Made by a program: the position numbers and the translations under genes. From positions 1 to 64,000 of the forward strand of contig JAUTXW010000133.1 of NCBI GenBank assembly GCA_030620095.1: a stretch of 64,000 nt of DNA, written 5' to 3'. The number at the start of each line of letters is the position of its first letter. The stretch's first letter is position 1. The notes below the pieces were generated by a model. That model saw nothing but the letters and a program-made list of their open reading frames with translations. It searched no databases and had not been told where the DNA came from. Source of the stretch: Kuschelorhynchus macadamiae. Lineage: Eukaryota > Arthropoda > Insecta > Coleoptera > Curculionidae. Shown here one piece after another: positions 34,732 to 47,503 of the stretch.

Positions 34732-37353
34732 CTAGTGAAAGACAACTTGATCTGGATCAAATGGGCCTGAAAATGGAGACCCTTGTGCATTCCAGGCTTT
34801 TCTTAGAAGTTCTTGCCTTGCCATGTTATCTGATGTTGGTAGTCCTAACCTAAAAAATATATATGTTTAAGTTTGACTTAGAACAGTACTGGTGTTATAA
34901 TAACATAGTTCTTTGATGAATTTATATTTAATACTTCGCCTCCCACAGGGAATAAAAAATACTATTTTCAAAAGTTATAGAAACTTTAGTTTAATGAAAC
35001 TGATATATTTTATGTTTTCACCTCTTTCTTTCCTGATTCCATCCCAGTTCTGCAATTTTGGCTTGTGCGTCTTCAGGTAATTCTTCGAAAGGTCTTGAGC
35101 AGTCAATTTTTGATAAATCCAACCTAGCAGAAACAAAATAATTTTTCTTATCAAATCTGTACATATTTTCTTTGATGACTATGTCTCTTGTACTATCCTA
35201 TTATTTTATTTCTACCACAGAGGCTTGTCTTTAAATATGTTTATTTTTATAATTTACATATTACAAAATATTAATATTCCAATTTATGTCTGATTATGGC
35301 AACTAACACATATTAAAAATTTGGAACAAATCACACAGCAGCCAGTGGTTTTTGATGTACAATTTTGAACACATCTAACTCTGTGATTTATTGATTATTT
35401 CAATCACACTAAGAAAAGGAATGAAACTCTTCAAATTGTATAATCCTCAAGCTTACTCTTCCCTTCCTTATAATGTCTATTTCGAGGTCTATTTATTTTT
35501 TATATTATAATATAAAAACATATGAATAAAAATAAGGTGTTAATACACTACAATCATGTCCATCTCTTAAACAAAAAGTTGGAAATGAAAAAAAAAAAAA
35601 TCACCTGTAATGTGGGGTAACACAAACATAAGTAAATGTGATAATTAGGTGTTTTTAAATGAAATTATAGTTTTCCTACCTGTTCTCAGATGTAACTAAA
35701 CAATCCCACCACATTTCTTTACATTTGTCCAAATGAATTTGTAGTTTTTTCTTATCCAGTGACCATATAGCTTCATTATTTTTGCATTTTTGACACAATT
35801 CACCTAAAATGTATACTTTTTTATTGTCTATTACTCTATTATCAAAGTTTAAGCCATAACAAATATGGGTTTTAAAAACATAGGTATATTGGCATTTGGC
35901 AGCAAGCAAAATCTGCAGAATTTTTACTCAGAAATGGTTAAGAATCACATTGATAAGTTATAATTAATATTTTTTGTTCAAAGTCTGGTTTAAGCTTAGG
36001 TTTAAGTGATGAAAACTTTAACATACTCTACCTTCAAGTAGTATAGCACCATCCTTCTTTTCTACCAAGATTTTATTTGATAATATAGAAACTGTAAGGT
36101 CTTTGGAAGACATATTTTGAGGTACATTTATGATTATATCTATATCTACGATAGTTTGAGACCAACAGTAATTTCCATAGACTGCACCATTGTAACTTTC
36201 AGATTTTGTGAATTCTGTATCTGATTTAGATTCTGTAAATGCCTCTACTGTTTCTTTTGTCTCTTCACTTTGGGAAATATCTTCTGAAAGAAAATTATTA
36301 GGTAAATTTATATGCACCTGCATATTTACTGTGCTCTAAATACTTATCTATTGAAATAACAATCTTTAGGTTCTTCGCTTAAGTAAGAAAAAAAATATTA
36401 AGGTGAGTTAAATAAATAGTCACAAAATCTCAAATTTTCTAAAAAAAAAGCTATCAAATATCAACCATAGTTTAATTAATTGCTTAGCTGTTCCTAATGG
36501 GCAGCAGAATACTGCATATTTACATTACATAAAAGTATATTTTACCTATATTAATGTCCCCCATATCATCTGCTATTTCTTCACTAACATCTGACAAAAC
36601 CACTTCTTCAGCAACTGCTTCTGGTACTTCACTTTCAAGCAAAACTGTGGATTCGTCCTTGTTTCTAGGTGTCCATTTCAAGAAGGCATGCTTTATTAGG
36701 TATTGTGCTAGGCCATCAGGTAATCCCACAGGTGAATTGGGATCCACTGCTACATGATAAAAGTCAGTTCTAAAGTATAAAAAAGTATCCATGCAGTATG
36801 AAAACATTTCTAAAATCATATAATAATCACAATGATTAACTAAATATAAGGCATCAAGAATCAAAGAATTTAGCACACCCTGAGGGACACGCTATAAACA
36901 TAAATCTTTTTATGCAAGCTTTTCAAGATAAAGTGATATCTAGTGAAACTCAATAGACTCATAATCCTAATGAACATCGTTAATTTGCTCACGCGGTCCG
37001 TGAGCAAAGACCCAATTTCAGATTCCACATTAATTTATTAAGTTCGTACGTTTAATTATTGTAAAAGATCAAAAAAGGTTTTTTAAGTAAATTACATTAA
37101 TTATATAAATTGTTAGTGTTCAAGAAAACCTGCCTGCCTCTCAGGCATTTAATTTCTTCAAATAATTTTAGATGAAATTTTGTACGTTCGTAGCTAGCGT
37201 ATTCGGATTTAAACATTTACCTATTATTAATAAACACAACTACCTTCTTTGAAGAAATCCAAATATATGATCCAAAAATGCGGGCAACGTTTTGCACTCT
37301 TTTAGCATATTAAACAGCATATCATCATGCTCATACGAATTACTATCAGACAT
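34732..37353 (-). CDS. NUDCD3: NudC domain-containing protein 3-like, six exons
   Basis: NUDCD3 is an HSP90 co-chaperone that stabilises the cytoplasmic dynein intermediate chain. CDS exons, all with GT/AG boundaries and matching phases: 37353-37244, 36769-36546, 36283-36032, 35803-35680, 35123-35022, 34849-34732; 930 nt, 309 codons plus TAG. Residues 1-60 hold the N-terminal NUDCD3 block (FLDHIFGFLQRR, then TDFYHVAVDPNSPVGLPDG). Residues 80-140 are acidic and Ser-rich. SYNGAVYGNYCWSQ starts the CS domain at about residue 141, with strands through VDIDIIINVPQN, ILLEGEL, AIWSLDKKKLQIHL and MWWDCLV (about 232). The C-terminus has LPEDAQAKIAELGW and RKAWNAQGSPFSG, matching the family's KKGWDAEGSPFRG end. 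Human NUDCD3 is about 360 residues, so this one is shorter mainly in the linker. The start is the first Met of exon 1 and introns are 170-560 bases. No damage seen, so it is likely functional. Confidence 0.93.
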
Positions 37354-37359
37354 TTTCAA

Positions 37360-38055
37360 TTTTTAGTTTTCATTTCATTATCAACTTTTTTACTATTGAA
37401 ATTAAAATAAAAAATTTGGAAAAAAATATCTAATATTAACAAATTTAATAAAAGATTTAAAATCAAAATGATCAGACAAATGACAAATGAACTATTAAAC
37501 CTACTAGAAGGCACGAGAGGTTAAATGTCAAACCGATCTAGAGTCTATAGAACTATCATGAGAAAAACGGATATCAGTTATTCCATAACTGTGACGCCTC
37601 TCTAATATTATATAGGTTTAATCATTGGTTTAATCCGAAGATTTGGTACATACATTGTGCGACATGTTTTTCCAAACAGAATAACATGAATTTTATCACA
37701 TCTTTCGATTCTACTAATTATTCTTAATATCTTTTCTAAGATAAATTTAATTCCTAAATTTAACGGTTTTTGAGTAAAGGATCATTTTCTAAAAATCAAT
37801 AATGTTAACTGTTCACCTGTACCAGTTGAATAACCTAATCGAAATCCAATAACGAAGCCTACTGTGTGCAAAATTCCGACAAAATTCAATATAACTGTAT
37901 TTTCTGATTCTATTAATTTTTCTAACGGTTTTTGAATAGAGAATAATTATTTAAATACCTAATAAAAATACTAAATACGACAATCGAAATACTAATTCCA
38001 GCCAAAGAAAGTAGATTTGTTGAAAAATGTATATCAAGTGCTAAAAGTGTTGCCC
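37360..38055. other. Upstream region of the NUDCD3-like gene
   Basis: No gene recognised. The promoter presumably lies just upstream of 37353, but I see no clear TATA or initiator element. Confidence 0.4.
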
Positions 38056-38059
38056 ATTG

Positions 38060-38960
38060 AAAGGCATTAAGAGCCAGGAGCCTTAAGAAGGTTATGAGTT
38101 TGTTCTATACTTCTACATCCGTTTCCGAAAACAATATTCTTGAGGTGTGCTCACAAAACATAATCAAGAGGCGTCAAGTCTGGGAACAGAGTTTCTCCCT
38201 ATCCCCCTTCCGAAAAACACATTAACAAGGTATTCCCAAACTTCCCGAGCATAGTGCGGGGGCTCCACGGCCTGCTACAACAAAATGTCTTTATTAGATC
38301 CTGCATATTATCTAAAAAAAACATTTTGGGTATAAGTTCTTGAAAAATTTTGCGTTGGTAAAAAAGAAACTTACGGGGATTAGGATACAATTACGTCAAA
38401 TATTAAGATTTTGACGAATTTAGGTGTGATGTTCTCATAGCCAGTTAGGGTTTTCCCACGCACAATTTAAAGTGGAAGTCGATTCATCGGAAAACATTAG
38501 TGAGAGTTCTAAACATCTGTTATAATCGTCATCATCAAAGTCATAGGAAAGTTTTGCACTAGTGTTATTTTATAGGGTTGGATTTTTTCAGTATTTAACA
38601 GTCGATGCACCGACGAACATTTTTTATTCTTAACCATCCACAGAATCTGGCCGTTTGCCGAGTCTTTCGTCTCACAATTATGTTTTAATATAGATACACT
38701 CTTTATATAAATACGCGTTTTTACATCACCAAAAAAAAAAAGAACCCAACCGGGGCTACAAAACATAATCCGCTTTTTAAAAAAAACATTTTTTCGGCAA
38801 CTACAAAAATTTATTTCAACCAAGACTCGGCAAACGGCGGGACTCGTGCAGATGGTTAAGAATAAAAAAATTTGCTGAGGTGAAGATTTTCCTCCAAACT
38901 GACAGGTATTAAACTGAAAAAATGGTAAACATTCAGTTAGCCATACATCCAATGTTTTTT
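38060..38960 (-). pseudogene. mariner-like (DDE_3) transposase relic
   Basis: The minus strand contains, in shifting frames: SVHRLLNTEKIQPYKITLVQ (end of the HTH region and linker), FSDESTSTLN (first catalytic Asp), PPHYAREVWEYLVNVFFGRG (after the second catalytic block, where QQDGA is now QAVE) and LFPDLTPLDYVL (third catalytic block). This is the family with FSDES, QQDGAPPHY and SPDLTPLDYFLWG. Many stops and frameshifts. The 5' part (38632-38865) contains a short inverted duplication: GACTCGGCAAACGG and its complement about 170 bases apart. Confidence 0.8.
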
Positions 38961-38973
38961 GCTACACTGGTAG

Positions 38974-39574
38974 TAGAGATGTTCAATACCTATCGGTACA
39001 TTAAGGTATCGATACTTTTTGGTGCGATATAACGTATGGATATTTTTTATAAAATTAAAAAAATTTATAAATTTATGAAATATGTCAAGTTAAGACATAT
39101 TCTGTCTAATTAGTTGCGTTTTAAGCTTGATCGGTGCTGATAATGCCCACGGAATATCAGAACAATGCACCATTGAAAAATTAAAAAATTTGATTAACAA
39201 CAAAAAAAGGTCTTCACTAACCCAAATTTGATTTGAATGTCCTCATTTATGACATAAATGCATAAACAAATATGTGCATCTCTGGTCATCGGCTATTTTA
39301 ATGAAGTTTCAAATTTAGTTAAGGAAAATGATATCTTTTTAAACTACGAGAAATGTGTTCGTTTCTAACAAATATTAAACTTTTATTAAAAAATAAAAAA
39401 ATTTATTTTTTATTTGAAATTATGTTTTTAAACTAATATAGAAAAAATTTATTGATGCTATTCAATATTTGTGATATCGTTATTGGAAGATCAATTATAC
39501 CGAAGTATTGATACGTCACTTCCTATACGTATCGATATAAAATATTGATACTTTTCGCAATATCGAATATCCTA
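38974..39574. mobile_element. hAT-type MITE with perfect 8-bp target duplication
   Basis: The terminal inverted repeats TAGAGATGTTC / TAGGATATTC (reverse complement of the right end) enclose 601 bp. ACTGGTAG flanks both sides (38966-38973 and 39575-39582). An 8-bp duplication and TAGNG-type ends are hAT characteristics. The inner ends contain several 'tatcgata'-like words in inverted orientation. No ORF. Confidence 0.85.
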
Positions 39575-39589
39575 ACTGGTAGGCTTTCG

Positions 39590-41910
39590 CGCGCCGATCA
39601 CAAATCCGAAAGTCGTATTTTTTGGCGACATTTTATTTCTGAGATATAGGCAATCAAAGTTTATAATATTATAAGATTTCTAGACCTTTTTTTTTATTAA
39701 GCAATGTTGTAGCAAATTGTTTGAATACACAACTAAAATATCGAAATAATACATATTGTTGCGAATTTAGACCTAGTTATAGATTTGTGAATCTATTTAT
39801 TATTTGTTATTTTAATGAAATAGACTTACCTTATTTTTTATCCATGTAACGACTGTGATAGTGTCAAAAATCCTTCTCGAATGTTCTATTAGACTTAATT
39901 CTTTTCACCCTGTATTACTACCTGTAAGCTGTGTTATGAATAAAAGAAGTGCATCCAGAAACTACCTGTTTGTGTACTGGCCAATCCGGAACAATATTTT
40001 TTTATATTCGAAGGCTTATAATGTTATTTCACTCAAAAAACACTTCAGTAAAATTATATCTGCCAATTGATAAAAATTGCAATATTTAATTGAGATCAGC
40101 GTCCCGCAATCGGCTAGAGTACCAAGAACCGTTAGGATTTGCGAGGGTACGTCTAACTGCATATGTACCTTTAAAACAAAATTACATACAAAATTATAGG
40201 TTTTGCTTAAAAAGAATCTAAAAAAAAATCATGTCTCGTCGGGGTGGCATACACAACCTTTGCGATGTTATTTCAGTACCTTATCATTGAGTTAGCCGAC
40301 CTCACACCAAAAACATATTGAACTTTGTTTATATTCCACAGTCACGGACTGGCTTGAAATAGTTGTGGTAAATATCTATTTACACTTACCATCGCCGATT
40401 TTGACAATTTTTGGGACACCAGTAGATCTTTAGACGCTGCTAATGGATCTGAAGTCACATTTTTTCGGCGAGGTTTCGTTTCCAAGATATACGCTATCAA
40501 AGTTCACAATCTTATGCACACAGTTTTCCAACTTCTTTTCTGTTTCCTTTAGTAATTTTTATAAGAAAACTATTGAATACACAATCAAAATTACACATAA
40601 TTTTCATTTTATTTCGATATATTACTCATTATCATATAAATGGGTCAGTACATGTCAGCAGATGGTCTGCCGCCGGAGCGCGGAGATACTAGGTAGCGTT
40701 AGCGTGAAGGCATCACCGTTAAAGCTGTAACACGTTAGTAATAGAGCTTTAGAGATGATACCTCCGCGCTATCGCACCTAACCTAGTGCTAACCCACTAT
40801 GATCCACCTAGCGCCTACCTGCTGTAGTGCTTCGGAGCTCGATCGTCTCCTCGGTACCGATCCACCTAGTTAACAAAATATCCATGTAAACTGTTTTGAA
40901 AACTGTTACTTTGACAAAATTTGTTCAATTTTAAATTAAAATATTTACTACATTTTCTTCTTTGAATGACAATGGTTGCCAACATAAAATAAAACAAATC
41001 ACGAAAAACTCCCTATTAAAAATAGCAGTTGACAGATACAATTTTATTGATGTGATTTTTGAGTTATATAAAGTCATAAATAAGAAAATATGTGTAATGT
41101 TGCTATTTTAATTCCGTATTCTTATAAAAATTACCAAAGGAAACCAAAATCTGAAAAACTAGGTACATAAGATTATGTAAATTCAGAAACGAAACGCCAC
41201 CGAAAAATTGTGACTTCGTATCCGTTATCAGCATACCAAAAATTATCAAAAATCGTTCATAGTAAGTGTAAGTAAATATTTATCAAAGTTGTTTTTCTAG
41301 AAGCTTTCTGTGTTTTCTTCTTTCTTTTTCGATTCGATTTGCCAGACCGCCAAAATGACAAAATAAAAATAATGCTCGACTTGGTTGAAGAACGAATAGC
41401 GGATACATTTTTCAAGAAAAGAAGAATTTTTAGTATAAGTGGTAGATTATAGATGGCTCTTTTTTTCATAAAATAACTAATGCTGTCCTGTGACCAGAGC
41501 TGCCAATGTCCGGATAATTGCGAGAAAAACGGGCAATTTAAGTTTTCTAAGATTTTGATTTTGGGGGTAAAAACCGGGTAATGCAGTATTTGCTTGGTGG
41601 ATGGTCCTGGCCCTGCCTAGATGCTTTCAAGGCAAGCCCTGCCTACATTCTTTTTAGGCAATACATAATAAAGTTCTTGATTCGGATTATCAAATTTTAA
41701 TATATTGAGCAATAAACCCCTGTCCTTTTTCATTTTGTGTATAAACAATGAACAAGGCCCCTGTCTTCTTTTAATTTTAAATTTTTAACGTTATGTCAAC
41801 AAACAACAAAAAAGCTAAAATTGGAAAATTGCTGAAAATGTCATTAATTACGATTTACGAATTTAGGATTACAAAAGAAAGTAGTGTTTGTAAAAGCTTT
41901 ATGTTCATAT
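39590..41910. other. Non-coding stretch with diverged repeats
   Basis: No gene recognised. Similar blocks occur at 39600-39760 and 40443-40605 (same orientation: GAA.TC..ATTTTTT.GGCGA, then ATCAAAGTT...AAT.TTAT) and, inverted, at 41165-41250. The region 40396-41250 is therefore bracketed by inverted repeats of about 80 bp and may be a non-autonomous element. A somewhat GC-richer patch at 40660-40870 repeats the word CCACCTAG. It has no tRNA-like fold that I can see. Confidence 0.45.
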
Positions 41911-41917
41911 TATATAA

Positions 41918-42745
41918 ATGAGCATGGATAAGTGTATCCAAAGCAGTAAAAATCAAAACCATCTCAACTCAGAGGCGTGTACAAAGTCAGAGGTAAGTAT
42001 ATTTAGTTCAATCTCAATTTAAAAAACACATTTTTGTCAAGCCGAAAAGATTTTATACAAATGGTTGTATGTTATTTAATAATTTCAAAATTAACAAAAA
42101 ATAATTACTTTGGGAAAATATCACTTTCGATATTATAAATTCAGTATCGATACCTCGATATATCCCTTCAAAAAATATCGAGGATATATATATATCGATA
42201 TTTTTCCAAATAATGTCGATTATTTGATATATCGATATTTTGTATGCATCCCTAATGTCAATTGCAGACATGGTTACCATAATGCAGGTAAATTTCCACA
42301 GTTTATTATGCCATGGAAATTTGTTGACGTGTATTCAGAAATGTCTTGATTTTGTTTCTGCGTTTATAATTAGCCCTAATGGAAAAAAATTAATCCTCGC
42401 AAAAGCCTGGCATTTTCGTTGTCATTTGGGGTTAATTCATTAATTTGCTATTGGCAGCACTGCCTGTGAGACTTTACACTAGTCCCGTCCAAAGTCCAAG
42501 TGGTTTGATGTTTTCAATTTATGTTTCTTATTGATTTTTGAACTTGCTTTTTGATTTTGGTTTAAAGAAAATTACTGTATGATGAAGGCGAAATCATGAA
42601 TGCGAATGGTTTTCCTGTCGTTTTGTGGTGCAAAAAGCCAAGTTATATCATGGGACAGAGTCCATAAATTTTAATTCAACATTAGGTATTTTGGATGATT
42701 AAAAAGGTACACCTATATTTTGTTCCTAATAATCTATTTAAATAA

Positions 42746-42790
<45 letters not shown>

Positions 42791-45582
42791 GCATTTTTTT
42801 CTGTTTTGAGCATAGATTTGCAAAGAAATTTTCTTTTAGCGCCATGAGAGGAGATGCTGAATGCTCAGCCAATCAGCCATTCCAAAAAATTATAATAAAA
42901 AGTGAACCAGGTTCCCTGCATGGGTCCAATACCTCTCTACTATCTGTGCATAGTCCAGTGCTGCAGAAAAACTCTCCAAAACAATATGTATTAAGAAATA
43001 AGATTGAAGAGAATATTGATGAACTGATTTCTTCAGAAAGTAAGTTTTTATGTAGTATTTATTTATTTATCGTAGGTACTGAGCTTCAGCAGCATTAGCT
43101 ATTTACAGGTACTTAAAGTATGAAGTAAACCAAATAAGGAATGGCTCTTGAGATTAGACCATCTGAAAATGGAATTACTGTTGGTCTGACAATTCACTTT
43201 CGATCTCACTAGGCATCATTTATACTCCATGAGAATAGAAGTGTTCATGACTTCATTCTGATCTCTTTAATCCCTGTGTCAATATGGTAGGGTATTGTAT
43301 ACCCATATACATATTGGAGTCTAAATATGTATGTTTTTTTACTATTTTTTTATTGCAGCAAAATATGGAACATAAACTATTATGAAAAAAAGCTAAATAT
43401 GTTAAGTCTGATAATGAATATAAACGGTTAGATTGCTTTTTTGCTTTATTTTCCACTAACCTAGGAAGCTTATCAATTAAAGTGTCAAGAAACTTTATTG
43501 CTTTTGCATGTTGTTGATTTGAAATGGTCGCAGGTTATGAAATGATGTATCTGAAAATAATGGAGAAAAACACTTTTTTAACTGCTTGTCATTTTAGTGT
43601 TAACTAAAAAAAAGTCCCCACCTTTTAGAAAATTTAATGAGGGATACCAACTGCAACTGATGATAACTCTTTGATCTCTCTATTAATTCATAATAGTACG
43701 GGAAATATTACCCCGAAACTTTTAGAGAATATAATAGGTGAAATTGCAGATAGAATATTATTCTCTCAGTAATATTACCCAAGCTTGTCAGAATATTACC
43801 ATAATTTACGTAATATTACTGTAAGGTCTTTCGGTAATATTTGCCTGTTCCATCAATACTCCGAAATATAATAATAGAAGAGCTTTAGTAAAATATTTGG
43901 TCAATGCTAGTATAAAAGAGAATAATAAAAGAACACAAAGTTTAAATAAAACGAAACTTTTAAAAGTGTAATAAGTTCTAATTTCGACTGTTTAGTAGCT
44001 CTAAGTTTTTGTGCTAAGGCCATTTTAAAGAGAAGGAAAGTACAGAGTCTTACACTGGGTTTTTATTCTATGTAAATTCTAAACAAATAAAATGTGTGAC
44101 TGCTCTTGTGCACTTCCATTTAAAAAATAAAACAAAACAACACTAGTCATATATATTTAAAATTTTAATACAAATTATGACTAAAATAAAAAATAGAAGT
44201 AAATTTTTTAATATTTTGATATTTTACAGTAGTCAGTACAGATGAGAATACCAGTGAAATAAAAACAGAGAAGCCAGAAATTTCAAACAATCAGATAACT
44301 AAAGAGAATGGGTTGATTGATACTGAAGAAATTAATGATATAAACGAAATTATTGAGTTCAAGAAGAGACAGATAATAGAAAACGAAACAACGCTTTATA
44401 GATGCCAACAATGTGATGAAGTCTTTTCAAAGTTTCACGACTTTAAATTTCATCGAACACAGCATTCTATTGAGAAAAGGACTTGTAAAATATGCCATTT
44501 GTTATGCCAAGGCATTACAAAGGTAAAATATTTTATTATGCTTTACAACTAATGTTTTTTTTTCTTTTTCATAAAATGAAAATAAATGAAATAAAATAGC
44601 TGTATTGTGTAACATTGAATAGTATCTATACAAAGGTGGAAAGTACCTATAATCATATGTTAATTAAATAACCACTCTAGAAACTAAGAAAATTACATTA
44701 ACTGACTGCAATAATAGGAGTCATGCATTACAACATTAGATGACATTACAGACATAGTCCTTAACATTATTTTTAAATGCAGGTACACTTAATAAAAGTC
44801 ATTCTATTTTATTAGGGTAACAAGATAACAAAAACTAAGTACCCTGAATGGTTGACAAAAAAAAATGTCCCTTTTGTGTTAGAGTATAGAGATAGCCAGG
44901 GGCTCAACTGCCCCCCAACACTCCCACCCCTTTGTACAACAGGTACCCACCCAATGAATGAATATCTTTTCTAACAATTACAAATAGGGATAAATGATAC
45001 ATCTCAGTTGAATATATTGTCTCTAGGTTATATTACATTCAATTATTTAATTGATATGATAACTAACATGATCTCTTATACTAGGATTTTTACCAAATCA
45101 AACAATAGTCTGCATTTTCTGTATTCAGTGTTTATTATAGTTTGTAAGGAAAGGCTTATAGACAACACGATGATTGGGTATTAAAAAAAAAAACAGGCTT
45201 TTTTTTTACTGTAGGTGGAAGAACAGAGCAATATTTATTTTTATTATTTAAAAAATATTAAAGCCTTTTTATTTTTTAAAAAAAAGCAGTTTAGGCTTTG
45301 AATGTTCATATAGTTTTTGAACTTTTTCTGCTTACTTTAAAATATCAGGTTTTGTTTTAGTTAAATGAACATATGAATCTCCATACTGGTGAAAAACCAT
45401 TCAAGTGTAAGAAATGTAAAAAAGCATTTGCCTCCGCCCACACATTAAAATGCCACATGGAATGTCACAGGCCTGGATTAACATTTGAGTGTAACAAATG
45501 TGGCAAAGCCTTCAAAACGAAGAGATCTTTAAGAGGACATTTGGATACTCATGCTGAAAAAATCAAAGACTATTCTTGTAAG
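41918..45582 (+). CDS. C2H2 zinc-finger protein, 5' part of gene (exons within window)
   Basis: Probable sequence-specific DNA-binding regulator in the nucleus. Coding exons: 42844-43039, 44230-44522, 45361-45582, with GT/AG junctions and matching phases. Exon 1 starts MRGDAECSANQPF right after an acceptor (42838-42839). A possible untranslated or alternative first exon at 41918-41992 ends in GAG|GTAAGT but is out of phase with MRG. The N-terminal 100 residues are acidic and Ser-rich with an IKSEPG motif, no ZAD visible. Fingers, all C-x2-C-x12-H-x3-H: YRCQQCDEVF, CKICHLLC (split by the 838-bp intron after GITK), CKKCKKAF and CNKCGKAF. The TGEKPFKC linker joins fingers 2 and 3. A fifth finger begins at YSCK and is cut by the next intron at 45583. 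The remaining exons are not found before 64000. I cannot name the orthologue. Confidence 0.85.
42145..42237. promoter_or_regulatory. Cluster of three TATCGATA motifs
   Basis: TATCGATA occurs at 42145-42152, 42193-42200 and 42230-42237, among further CGATAT words. TATCGATA is the DRE bound by DREF in flies. It lies between the possible first exon and the coding start of the zinc-finger gene. It could equally be the end of a hAT MITE like 38974-39574, since CATCCCTA (complement TAGGGATG) lies at its right edge. Confidence 0.4.
42751..42787. repeat. (AT)n microsatellite
   Basis: 37 bases of alternation, 50 bases upstream of the first coding exon of the zinc-finger gene. Confidence 0.95.
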
Positions 45583-45609
45583 GTAAATAGACATATTTAG
45601 TTTTTCATT

Positions 45610-46985
45610 TTAATATAAGAAAAGAAAGAAAGAAAGACGTTTATTATGTAATAATTATATAAAGTATACAATTACAATTACACAAAGGGTGACATTCGCA
45701 GAGCGTTCTTCCATGCCACCTACACAAGAAACAAACAAGATGATAAATAGAAACTATAAAAAACATAACTAACCAACCCAACTCTGTTGTTGCATTTTTT
45801 GGAGTAATAACTTCTTGTATTTCATTTTGAAAGAAGCATATGAATTATCAATAATTAAATTAAAAACATCAGAGTTAAGTAGCTCTACTGCCTGAAAGGC
45901 AAACGAACTCCTAAACTTAGCAGTGTGATGCTGAGGTATACTAAATCTAATAACATTTCTAAGGTTCAGTTGATGTATGTCCTGCCTAGCAACTATATGG
46001 TTCCAGAGATATCCCGGGCATCTCGACCTAAATATCTTGAACACAAAAGCACCAAAATGAAGTGTTGTACGATAGTTATATTTTAAGATATTATTTCCAA
46101 CATAGGTTGGTGTTATATGATCAAATTTGTTTATACAGTAGACAAAGCGGATGCACGTATTTTGAGCTAATTGAATTTTTCTTTGAAATTCATTACTTAA
46201 ATAATTAAAATAAACAACACTGCAGTAATCAAGTAGTGGATAAATAAGTGATTCAATTAGCAACAGTTTGGTTTTTTTCTGGCAAAATGTCCTTTAAAGA
46301 ATATAAGCTTTTTAGTTTAATATACACTGAAGTAAGTTTCTTCTTTGTGTGTAATTCAAAATTTAAATTTACATCAAAAGTGACTCCGAGATTTCTTGCA
46401 GACTCAACAGATGGCAGCAAGGACCCATCAATATGCAAATCTACAAAGTTACAAAGGTAAAATTTACTCCTAAGTACAGATGACCCCAATATTAAGTAAT
46501 TACTTTTCTTCGCATTTAAGACTAAACCATGATCAACAGACCAAATAAATACTCTCTCCAAATCCTCATTGACCTGTTGCATAGCTGAACTGGCCTCCTC
46601 GGGGGCAAAACCAGCTAAGAGCTGGGTATCATTAGCATAGAGTTGGACCGTGCAAGACCTAACCTGATTGGGCAGGTCCGACGTGTACATATTAAACAAG
46701 AGTGGACCCAGTACACTTCCCTGCGGCACACCCGTGTCTGTCATCACAGCCTCAGATCTTGCACCATCCAGCTCCACCAACTGTAGTCGAGAAGAAAGAT
46801 AGTTAGAAAACCATAAACACACTTGTTCCGAGAAGCCAAAAAATGAAAACTTGGCAATTAGCATTTGGTGATTAATCAGGTCAAACGCCTTGCTATAATC
46901 AAGTAAAACCAAGCAGGATACTTTGCCATCATCCATATTTCTAGAAATATTGGTAGTAACATTCGAGGTTATGAGTTTATGTTTT
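45610..46985 (-). mobile_element. LINE family E, 5'-truncated copy
   Basis: Minus-strand insertion in the zinc-finger gene intron. It begins inside the RT (NVTTNISRNMDDGK), runs to the ORF2 end and then a (CTTT)n tail at about 45620-45637, immediately after the splice donor region of exon 45361-45582. Confidence 0.8.
45769..46975 (-). pseudogene. LINE E reverse transcriptase, C-terminal part
   Basis: RT blocks: VSCLVLLDYSKAFDLINHQM (first catalytic Asp), TGVPQGSVLGPLLFNMYTSD, then VQLYANDTQLLAGF, where the catalytic YADD has become YAND. The post-RT domain follows: NLGVTFDVNL and, after a one-base frameshift near 46265, LIYPLLDYCSVVYFN, IQLAQNTCIRFV, then FRSSFAFQAVELLN. The YAND change alone would abolish polymerisation. 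Ends at 45769. Confidence 0.82.
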
Positions 46986-47503
46986 GTTTTCATTTTCGTC
47001 GTAAAATTTTTTCGCAAATTATATGTTTCTAAGCTAAATTTGTTGGTGATTTCTGTGAGAATAGTTTTCTAAAGGGCTAAAGTCAGCCGTGGATTGGAGG
47101 CAACGATAGAGACTGTGAATTTTTCGGCAAAAATACGTAATGGATTGTTTACTATATTCTATTATATATAGTTGCGAAGTAAAGTTTCCAATCTAGTTTT
47201 GATGCAGTGCTTTTGTGATTCAAATTCAAATTCAAATTAAAATTTCTTTATTCGTGTCAGTACAAAAAAAAGTTTACACATGTCAAACAGTAGAAAATAC
47301 TAAATATTTTTTTTTTTTTTTTTTGAATATATACATACACATCCATACAGAATTGATAATTTTTTTTATTTTTTTTTTTTTAAATATAAGTATACATACA
47401 GATCCATATAAAATCAACATGAAAGATACATACATATATTGCTAAAATTAAGTTAAAACTAAAATAAAATACAACACAAACATTGACATCTTATAAAATC
47501 ACA

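Noticed and set aside
40660..40870. tRNA or other structured RNA in a GC-richer patch
   Set aside because: No A/B-box pair or cloverleaf could be drawn; only a repeated CCACCTAG word.
41918..41992. MSMDKCIQSSKNQ exon as the coding start of the zinc-finger gene
   Set aside because: The donor GTAAGT is good, but joining it to the 42840 acceptor puts a stop seven codons in; kept only as a possible untranslated or alternative exon.
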